Below are positions 56,940-64,000 of a stretch of 64,000 nt of DNA, piece after piece. This DNA is from Datisca glomerata. Lineage: Eukaryota > Streptophyta > Magnoliopsida > Cucurbitales > Datiscaceae. A program made the position numbers and the translations under genes. The DNA is taken from NCBI GenBank assembly GCA_003255025.1, contig QANY01005609.1:729152-793151 (forward strand), in the 5' to 3' direction. Under the pieces are notes generated by a model, which was not told the origin of the DNA, ran no database searches, and was given only the letters and a program-made list of their open reading frames with translations. Numbering within the stretch: position 1 is the stretch's first letter; the number at the start of each line of letters is the position of its first letter.

Positions 56940-58150
56940 TCAAACTTCCTTTAGATAACAGTCTATGTTGACATCGTTAGCAGCCAACCAGTCCATTCCT
57001 AGAATTACATCAAAATCATACATTCCTAGGACTACAAGCTTAGCATGCATAACATGATCTGATATCATCACTGAACAACTCTCTATCACCTTATTAGCTA
57101 GGAGAGAAGCTCCGGAAGGCGTAGAAACACATAACTCAAAACCCAATGGCACAACGGACAAAGATGCATGAGTCGTAAATGAAGCAGATATAAAAGAATG
57201 CGTGGATCCGGAATCAATTAATGTAAAAGCTGAATGTCCTGGTACAAGTAATGTACCTGCCACACTGCATCCGACTGCTCAGCTTCCTGGCAAGATAATG
57301 CGAAAACTTTCCCTTTAACTCTACCACCTGTAGCATTACTAGGATATCCTTGAGCAAGCATAGGACACTGTCTGAGGTAATGCCCAATCTTCCCACACTT
57401 AAAATAAGCACTGTTCGCCTTAAAGCGTTGACCGTCATGGTGCTTGTTACATGTAGCACATAAGGGATTTGATTTGATCATCTGCCTTTTTGCATTGTGG
57501 GGACCCTGATGAGAATTCTGTGATTTCCACTTTCCATTAAATGATTGCTCTGACTGTGGAGGAAGATTCTATTCCATCAACAAAGCTGCCTCAACCACCA
57601 CTGCATAGGTGGTATGCTTATGGAGCGACAGTGATCCCTTAATCTCTGGGCGCAGTCCTATTTCAAAAGTCTGTGCCTTTTTTATCTCGCTATCCACATA
57701 GTCCGTGGCGTACCGAGACAATTCTTCAAACTTCCACTCGTATTCAACTACACTCATAGCTCCTTGCACAAGTCTGAGGAATTCGGCCTCTTCTCTGTCC
57801 TGACCGTGATCGGAAAATATTTCTCAAAGAAGAGTTCCTTGAAACGATCCCATGTCACTGGATTATGATCAATGTCATGAGCTCTCCGTATGAGCTCCCA
57901 CCATTTTTTAGCCTCCTGCTCCAGTATAAATGTTGAACAAATAACCTGTTGAATCTCAGGACATGGCATAAACTAGAAGATCTGCTCCAGTCTTACAATC
58001 CATTCATCAGCTAGCAGTGGGTCGGATGAGTGACCGTCAAATTCAGGTGGTTTTCGAATGTCTGGATCAAATGTTGCATATTAACCTCCATCGTCTGTTG
58101 CTGAGTTGGGCGAGCCGTAGCTGTCTGCCTTAACAACCCCAAAAATCCTT
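56940..58150 (-). pseudogene. gypsy gag and protease relic
   Basis: Gag (57969-57560): STFILEQEAKKWWELIRRAH, PVTWDRFKELFFEKYFP and VVEYEWKFEELSRYATDYVD, the Retrotrans_gag domain. A zinc knuckle at ~57420-57370 reads AYFKCGKIGHYLRQCP, with the first Cys replaced by Tyr. Protease (57263-56940): FTLIDSGSTHSFISASF contains the catalytic DSG, then DFDVILGMDWLAANDVNIDC. Gag upstream of 57969 is only a short broken piece (up to ~58150) and meets LTR-like DNA directly, without a recognisable primer-binding site. The frame is interrupted at several places. Confidence 0.85.
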
Positions 58151-58164
58151 GAAACATATCTATA

Positions 58165-59783
58165 TTTTGGATTAATAATTTGATGCATCAAACTGAAATT
58201 CTACTCTCCAGTTTCCAGCAATTTACATTCTTTTTCGTCATTGCTTGTTGAGTCGTTGCTTCATCATCATCGCCGCCGCCTTCATCGTCGGTAAACTTGA
58301 TTTCCTTCTTCCTCTCTCTCCTTCATCTTCCCCTCCCTCTTTGTTGCGTCTCTCTCTCTCTCTCTATCTCTATCTCTCTCTATCTCTCTCCTTCGTCTTC
58401 CCTCCCTCTCTATTGGCATAGTTAGCAGCCAACTAGTTCAACCCGACCAGAGTGAATCGGCCCAAAACAGCAGAACCGAATCAATTCAGATCACCCGAAC
58501 CTTGTTGAACCTTTTTACACCACTTGATAATTTACACCCGATGTGGTTTCCACCTATTCCCAACCCCGCTTAGTTAAATAAATAATTGTAGATATTATAT
58601 GAGTGTGTTGTGAGCTGGGATCCTTGGATTTCGGGTCATTAGTCGCCGAATTAAATTCGTAGAGAGTTCAAGGAAGTGGATTTACATAATAATTCGGTTC
58701 ATATGTTATAAGTGTAGAATATATAATGTGAAATTATTTTATTATTTATTTATCTTATGATCAAGTGTTTTACTTGTTTTCCATATTATGATGAAATTAT
58801 TTACCATGTTATGTATGATTATATTTTGAGTAATACATGTATTAGTTATATCGTTTATGTTCATGGACAAGTTATATGTTTACTTATGTATATGTGATAA
58901 CGTGAAATATGAATATTAATTCAAGTAAAAAGTGATTAATGAACAAGAAGTAAACTTAGTCATGTCCCTTGGTTGTCAAGTAACTAGATTGTTCGCGTCA
59001 TGTTATCAAGTTATATAGTTGGGTGTCACCATGTTCATGTTAGCGTCCTTAAGATTCAGATAACCTTAAGTGACATCAAGTTTCAGGACACCCAATCTGT
59101 CATGTTCACGTTTATGTTACAAGTTCAAGTTCAAGTTGTGAAACAATTCAGGTTACGTTGTTAATCGAGGGATATGTCTAGTCGAGTTATGATCAAGAAA
59201 GTATAAGTATTGGCATGTATAAGCACAAGTTTAAGTTATATGTTAATCATGAAATCGGTGTGTTGTTACAAGTATTTTATGTGACCAGTAAACGTGTGAA
59301 ATAAATTTGCATCAGTTATATGTTTACATTTATGTCATGTGAAACTTATTAGTATGTGAATTTACTTATTGAGTATTTTTAATCCTCACCCCCAATAGAT
59401 GATTGTGTTACAGATGATGGTGAGCAGGAAGAGTGATGGACTGCCACAACAAGCATGATTATGATTTCTAAGTTTAATTATAACATTATGACTTTAATTA
59501 TACTTCAGTTATTTCAAAAATTTATGAATAGTCATGTTTAATCTTTCATGCCTTATGAATTTTCGTGCTTCACTTTATTACAGTTTAATGAATCATTTAT
59601 TTCAGTTTTATGATTTAATATTATTTTAAAAAAAATTTATGCTTCCGCTATTTAACGTTAAAATTAGGGCAAGATTAGGGTTTTCAATTTGGTGATTTTC
59701 GCAAATTAGGGTTTTAATGAATCGGGGATTTTTGAATTGTGAAATTTCAAGCATGTTTAACCCTCGAGAATTTGGGCGTTACA
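58165..59783 (-). repeat. 5' LTR region of the gypsy element
   Basis: On the minus strand it begins TGTAACGCCCAAATTCTCGA, the hallmark start of plant Tekay/del LTRs, and contains CTAATCTTGCCC, a CACTCTTCCTGCTCACCATC stretch and a GA-repeat leader (CT microsatellite on the plus strand, about 58344-58392). The inner boundary is not sharp because the expected ...TTACA end and the primer-binding site are missing. Confidence 0.65.
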
Positions 59784-59788
59784 CTAGT

Positions 59789-60049
59789 ATCAAGGGTGTT
59801 AACTTGATAAGGCTAAATGCTCTCTCTATATGGACCACCTCTAAATGAGTCAATGAATTAAGTTTTGCTCTAGATTTATTTTTTATAGCTAATAGATAGT
59901 CCAAAGGTCATGAAATATGGAATATTCTTGTAAATTAAGGTCCAAAACATTTTTTTATTTTTGCAAACTAACTAAAATATTTTTGGACTTAATTTTTTGA
60001 TCAAATGACCTTTTAATGGGTTAAATACATTTTATTTCACACCTTCCCC
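59789..60049. other. spacer between gypsy and copia elements
   Basis: AT-rich; may already include the 5' part of the following copia LTR. No gene. Confidence 0.4.
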
Positions 60050-60280
60050 ATGAGTAATATAAAAGGAGGCATCCCCCACTCATTTTACATATCAAAGAAG
60101 ATTTTTAGCTCTCTTTCACTCAATATTTGTTCTCCATATTTTTGCTTATTTTTCTTCAAGTTTTCTTGGTTCGGTTTTCAATTCATCTTATTCAATTTCA
60201 GTTATGTCTGGTTCGGTTTATTTCTGATTTCGTCGACGGTTTCATTTTTCGGTTCAAGTCTTGATTTTGTGTCGTTACTC

Positions 60281-60644
60281 TGGTGATAGAATTCTGACAA
60301 GTCAGTTCGATCAAAGTGATGAAGTTTGTCCTTTTCAACTACCTCAAACCGTTTTATCTTGGAAAATAGACGTTGTTATCAACCTTAATACCATACGTGG
60401 AGGGATGTAACTGTTTTAAGAGAACTGTGCAAATATGATACAGATTGATTTCTTATTATTTTGTTGCTCTGTCCATATTGTTTTAACATTGGTAAAAATT
60501 TTATTTACATTCTGTAATAGTTGTAGTTACAATAGTTTCCGTAAGTATATTATTTACCCATCGTAATAATATATTACGAAATTCTATTATTATTATTATT
60601 ATTATTTTCATTTAATCTTATAATGCAATACACTATTTTTAACA
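60281..60644 (+). repeat. 5' LTR, part shared with the 3' copy
   Basis: Shares AGAATTCTGACAAGTCAGTT, AACCGTTTTAT(C/T)TTGG, an (ATT)n microsatellite (about 60583-60608) and TTTAATCTTATAATGCAATA with 62736-63081; ends TTTTTAACA. The true LTR start is probably further left, before the TATA box at 60058. Confidence 0.78.
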
Positions 60645-61073
60645 ATCTTAAAATAGTTAATCTATACAAGTTATTGCATCATGGGATTAATTTTTGAAAA
60701 TTAATTTATTTTTAAAAAATTGTCCAAAAAATATTTTGGAAATTGATTTGGGTTTTTTCAACCTAAATATTTTATTTTTAATACTCTCCAAAATTTTGAA
60801 ACTGGAAGTAACTATATAGAGAAATTATGTCTAGGAAATTAAAATTTAAGTGGACTCGTCCTTCCAATTACCTGAGAATTGAATACTGTTGAGATGGCTG
60901 GTCCTGGATTGGGTCTAAGAACTCCACTAGTTCGCCTTAACAATTATCTATAAAAATGCTATTTGGTTTATTTTAAAAAATATTAGAAAAATTAGCATAT
61001 TTTTATCTTCGATAAAATAGCATAATTTTCAAAGTGTGTGATACACTTTTGGTTTATATTCAGATAAGGAAAT

Positions 61074-61552
61074 ATGGCAACTGAAACCAATAACAATGTT
61101 ACAGCGAACCATGTTGGTGAAAACCAAGGGCAAGGCAAATTGTGGATTGATATTGGAGCTATCCGCCATGTGTGTTCTGACCGTAGGATGTTCTCCACCT
61201 ATAAAGCTATCGAGCATGGAAAGAAGCTGTCCACGGGAACTTGGCTACCTCTAAGATCAAATGCCAAGGAAAAGTCACATTGAAGAAGACTTCTAGGAAG
61301 GAATTGACTTTGAACAATGTACTGTATGTACCCGAAATCAGGAAGAACCTTGTGTCTGGTTCATTGCTGAATAACCATGGATTTCATATGATATTTGAGT
61401 CAAACAAAATTATTTTGTCCAAAAGCGGAATATATATTGGTAAGGGTTATATTAGTGATAGAATGTTCAAACTCAATATAATGACTTTGGTCAAACCGAA
61501 TATTAATAAAGCTAATTCTTCTACTTACTTGCTTGAGTCTTCTAATTTATAG
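61074..61552 (+). pseudogene. copia protease relic
   Basis: The first frame reads MATETNNNVTANHVGENQGQ, then KLWIDIGAIRHVCSDRRMFS. The catalytic DTGA has become DIGA, so it should be inactive. A frameshift at ~61240 leads to the second frame with GKVTLKKTSRKELTLNNVLY, VPEIRKNLVSGSLLNNHGFH and YIGKGYISDRMFKLNIMTLV, the normal continuation towards integrase. Family consensus is LW(I/Y)DTGATRHVC, so both the Thr of DTG and the following Thr are changed. Confidence 0.82.
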
Positions 61553-62735
61553 CATGGTAGATTAGGTCATGTTAATTATGATACTTTGCATAAATTATTT
61601 AACTTGGATCATATACCAACATCTTACATTAATTTCAATCACAAGTGTGAAACTTATGTAGAGGCAAAATTATCGAGGTCATCATTCCAAAATATTGAAA
61701 GAAACACCGAACCACTTGATTTAATTCACAGTGATATATGTGATTCAAAAATTATATAAACAAGAGGTGGTAATAAGTATTTTATTACTTCCGTTGATGA
61801 TAACATGAAATATTATTATGTATATTTGCTAAAGAGGAAGAATGAAGCTATAGAGAAATTTATTCTCAATAAAAATTTAGTGGAGAACAAACTCAATAAG
61901 AAAATTAAGGTGCTAAGAAGTGATAAGGGTGGTGAGTATGAGTCTCCATTTCTTGAGAATTGTGCTCAACATGAGATTATACATGAAACCACAACACTTT
62001 ATTCACCTCAATCTAATGGTGTTGCTGAGCATAAAAATCAACACTGAAAGAAATGATGAATGCATTGTTGATCAGTTCTAGATTACCTTAGAACATGTGG
62101 GGAGAAGCCATTTTCACAGCTAACTATTTTTTGAATAAGATACCGAAAAAGAAAGAGGATAAGACCCTATATGAGTTATAGAAAAGTAGCAGACATTCAT
62201 ATAAATACTTATGAATGTAAGGATGCCTTGCTAAGGTGGTGGTACCTACACCCAAAGAGATGAAAATATGACAAAAAACTTTTGATTGCATTTTTATTGG
62301 CTATGCAAATAACAATAGTGCGTATCGGTTCCATGTTTATGAATCTAGCAATCCTAAGATTCACAAGAATACGATAATGGAGTCTAGGAATGTATCATTC
62401 TTTGAACATCTATTTCCTTACAAATCCAAGGAAGAGCCAAGCTCTTCAAAAAGACTACTTAATACTATTGATGAAGCAAATATTCTGAATCAAGATGAAG
62501 AAGTCGAGATAGAACCTAGAAGGGGTAAAAGAGGTAGGATAGAAAAATCTAGTGGTCCTGAATTTCTGACTTATACATTTGAAAGTGAACCAAGAACTTT
62601 CAATGAAGCTGTGAACTCCAATGAAGGTCATTTTTGGAAAGAAGCCATTAAGAGTGAAATTGATTCGATTTTATAAAATCATACTTGAGAATTAGTGGAT
62701 CTTTCACCTGGTTGTAGTAAACCTTTGGGTTCCAT
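61553..62735 (+). pseudogene. copia integrase and RT-start relic
   Basis: HGRLGHVNYDTLHKLF (61555-61600) and HKCETYVEAKLSRSSFQNIE (zinc-binding part, CxxC broken to CETY), LIHSDICDSKII, KYFITSVDDNMKYYYVYLLK, KIKVLRSDKGGEYESPFLEN (catalytic SDKGGEY), TLYSPQSNGVAEHKNQH, MESRNVSFFEHLFPYKSKEE, and the linker to RT ending in FKEAVNS-like FNEAVNSNEGHFWKEAIKSE with IDSIL. Stops at ~61551, 61757 and 62045, and a further frameshift. RT breaks off at 62735 where LTR sequence begins. Confidence 0.82.
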
Positions 62736-63081
62736 TGTTGTAGAATTCTGACAAGTCAGTTTGATCAATGTGGTGAAGCTGAGGTGCTATTCAGCTGTCT
62801 CAAACCGTTTTATTTTGGGAAACAAACACTATTATCAAACTTAATACCACAAGTGCGGGGGTGTAAATGTTTTAAGGAAACTGTGCAAATAGGACTCAGT
62901 TTGATCTTATTATTTCGTTACTCTGTCTGTATTGTTTAAATGTTGATAAACACTTAATTTGCATTTCATAACTATTGTATATACATTACTTTCCATAATT
63001 ATACTATTTACAGAATTGTTATATTATTATTATTATTATTATTTTCATTTAATCTTATAATGCAATACATTATTTTCAACA
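62736..63081 (+). repeat. 3' LTR remnant of the deleted copia element
   Basis: TGTTGTAGAATTCTGACAAG to TTTTCAACA, matching 60281-60644 with scattered differences and a slightly longer (ATT)n run (about 63016-63044). Its left edge coincides with the end of RT coding sequence, so its 5' part was probably lost in the same deletion. Confidence 0.78.
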
Positions 63082-63240
63082 TGAAACACTAACAAAATAT
63101 ATATAAAAGTACGAAATGATTTATAAATTTCTCCAAATAACTTTTGTATAGTTTTTGAGTTCATTAAAATATTAAATCATGTCTCCGCGTTGAAATATAT
63201 ATTTAACTTTTTTTGGTAAAGGAATATTTAACTTTATTCA
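63082..63240. other. AT-rich spacer
   Basis: Nothing recognised between the copia element and the dispersed repeat. Confidence 0.5.
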
Positions 63241-63800
63241 ACGTATATTTAAAATAATATTCTATGGTAGAGGTCATGCACGGAACAGGGAATCTAATGA
63301 CTCTTACATAGACCCTAATGTACTCAACATTAGATGATCCAAGTGTTATTTGAATTCTATGTATGGTATAAGGCTTGTACTGTAGCAGGATCCATATTAT
63401 AAATTGTTCAACATATTCATTATACATCTACATCTATAACCTAGGGGTTATGGATACACATCTACAATCTATATATTTATCTACTATACTTAAAAAAACG
63501 CAATATAAGGTCTTGTATTGACTTGATTTTGTTGACTTAATATAAGGTCTTTATTTTGAGAAAAAAGCCATCTTTTGTCCGACCTTCTAATTAATCGGGC
63601 GTTCGGTCCCTACAACTCACTATTTACTTATGACAAAAATGATCTTTTGTCCAATTATTATTTTTGTAAACCAAAAAATGTTCTTATAATTTACACATGA
63701 TTGTTTTTTGTTGTTTGATTTCTTCTTACATTTCAACTATCCCGTAACCCATACTAATGTTTAATGGGTCACAGGTTTTTCATATTTAAACTGAGAAAAA
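63241..63800 (-). repeat. dispersed repeat, copy 2 (inverted partner at 31200-31690)
   Basis: The reverse complement shows GGATCCTGCTACAGTACAAG, CCTTATACCATACATAGAAT, AGAGTCATTAGATTCC and AGTTTAAATATGAAAAACC in the same order as 31200-31690. No coding content. Confidence 0.8.
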
Positions 63801-64000
63801 CATCAGATTAGGCCACTTTAAAGAAAAAAAATATCAAAATTAATCAAGGTTGAAAGAAAAATAAAAAATAACCACCCCAAATCTAAAATAAAACAATTTT
63901 CGGCGTAAAAAAATTAGACTCCAGCGCCCAGCGAAATTAATTGTAATTTTTAGAAAATTTATAAAATATATATAGTAAATAATAAGTAAATCTGCAGTAA
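63801..64000. other. AT-rich end of the window
   Basis: No gene or repeat recognised. Confidence 0.5.

Larger units (their letters stand above)
54350..59783 (-). mobile_element. Ty3/gypsy retrotransposon (Tekay/del-like), inactive
   Basis: 5434 bp on the minus strand. Termini are TGTAATACCCC at 54350 and GGGCGTTACA ending at 59783 (on the minus strand it starts TGTAACGCCC). Both sides carry the perfect 5-bp duplication CTAGT (54345-54349 and 59784-59788), so both ends are original. Inside, gag, protease, RT, RNase H and integrase follow in gypsy order from high to low coordinates. Integrase is cut off at ~54725 and joins LTR sequence directly, so the integrase C-terminus (and any chromodomain) is gone. 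Stops interrupt all domains. Confidence 0.88.
60050..63081 (+). mobile_element. internally deleted Ty1/copia element
   Basis: A TATA box (TATAAAA, 60058-60064) and leader introduce an LTR whose 3' ~360 bp (60281-60644) recur at 62736-63081. Between them are protease, integrase and the first residues of RT (61070-62735). Gag is missing on the left. On the right RT stops after PGCSKPLGSIVV and runs straight into the 3' LTR sequence. No target duplication was found. Confidence 0.8.

Noticed and set aside
1..64000. CRISPR arrays, bacterial operons, phage or integron structures
   Set aside because: Intron-containing genes, plant retroelements and AT-rich intergenic DNA show a plant nuclear origin; no regularly spaced short repeats of CRISPR type were seen.
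1..64000. Complete tRNA or rRNA genes
   Set aside because: No cloverleaf-forming sequence with conserved T-loop and anticodon arms, and no rRNA core sequence, was noticed by eye; a tRNAscan-SE run would settle this.

Overview
This window is nuclear DNA of a flowering plant, most likely a eudicot. Genes are interrupted by GT-AG introns, intergenic DNA is very AT-rich, and most recognisable coding signal belongs to plant transposable elements. The species cannot be named from the sequence. Two apparently intact protein-coding genes are visible. The first (3169-8003, + strand, seven exons) encodes a 617-residue plastid-type phosphoglucomutase/phosphomannomutase-like protein. The second (41357-42419, + strand, two exons) encodes a 154-residue major-latex-protein-like (Bet v 1 / PR-10 superfamily) protein. 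They are 33 kb apart and show no functional link.

Layout. 1-3168: mostly unrecognised DNA with a G-flanked N gap, a LINE reverse-transcriptase relic and a short minisatellite. 3169-8003: the phosphohexomutase-like gene, with a fold-back MITE in intron 1 and a duplicated splice acceptor before exon 5. 8004-14180: AT-rich DNA, a possible SINE, a CACTA-type element with arrays of ACGACGGG/CCCGTCGT palindromes, and a LINE zinc-finger relic. 14181-21010: an old CACTA element whose decayed TNP2-like transposase lies on the minus strand. A second CACTA element (14715-18561; 26-bp terminal inverted repeats, ATT target duplication) sits in or next to it and carries pieces of two host genes: ETG1/MCM-binding protein and a uridine-kinase-like protein. 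21291-21575: an organelle-derived fragment with a group II intron domain V, bracketed by 30-bp direct repeats. 22500-25050: two LINE 3' relics. 25280-30221: a Ty1/copia element with both LTRs. 30222-41170: dispersed repeats, a LINE relic and an Athila-like Ty3/gypsy pol relic. 41171-42608: the MLP-like gene with TATA box and poly(A) signal.

42609-64000 is again repeat DNA: a copia RNase H-LTR-PBS arrangement, a 1.7-kb tandem duplication, an LTR-like block with a duplicated primer-binding region, a 5.4-kb Ty3/gypsy element (minus strand, perfect CTAGT target duplication), and an internally deleted second copia element. None of the retroelement reading frames is intact, so the window reads as a heterochromatin-like repeat landscape with two gene islands.

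I found no clearly new biological system. The most rewarding items are the gene-capturing CACTA element, the in-frame duplicated splice acceptor in the phosphohexomutase-like gene, that protein's degenerate phosphate-binding loop, and the organellar intron fragment between direct repeats. All assignments come from reading translations by eye; no database search was possible.
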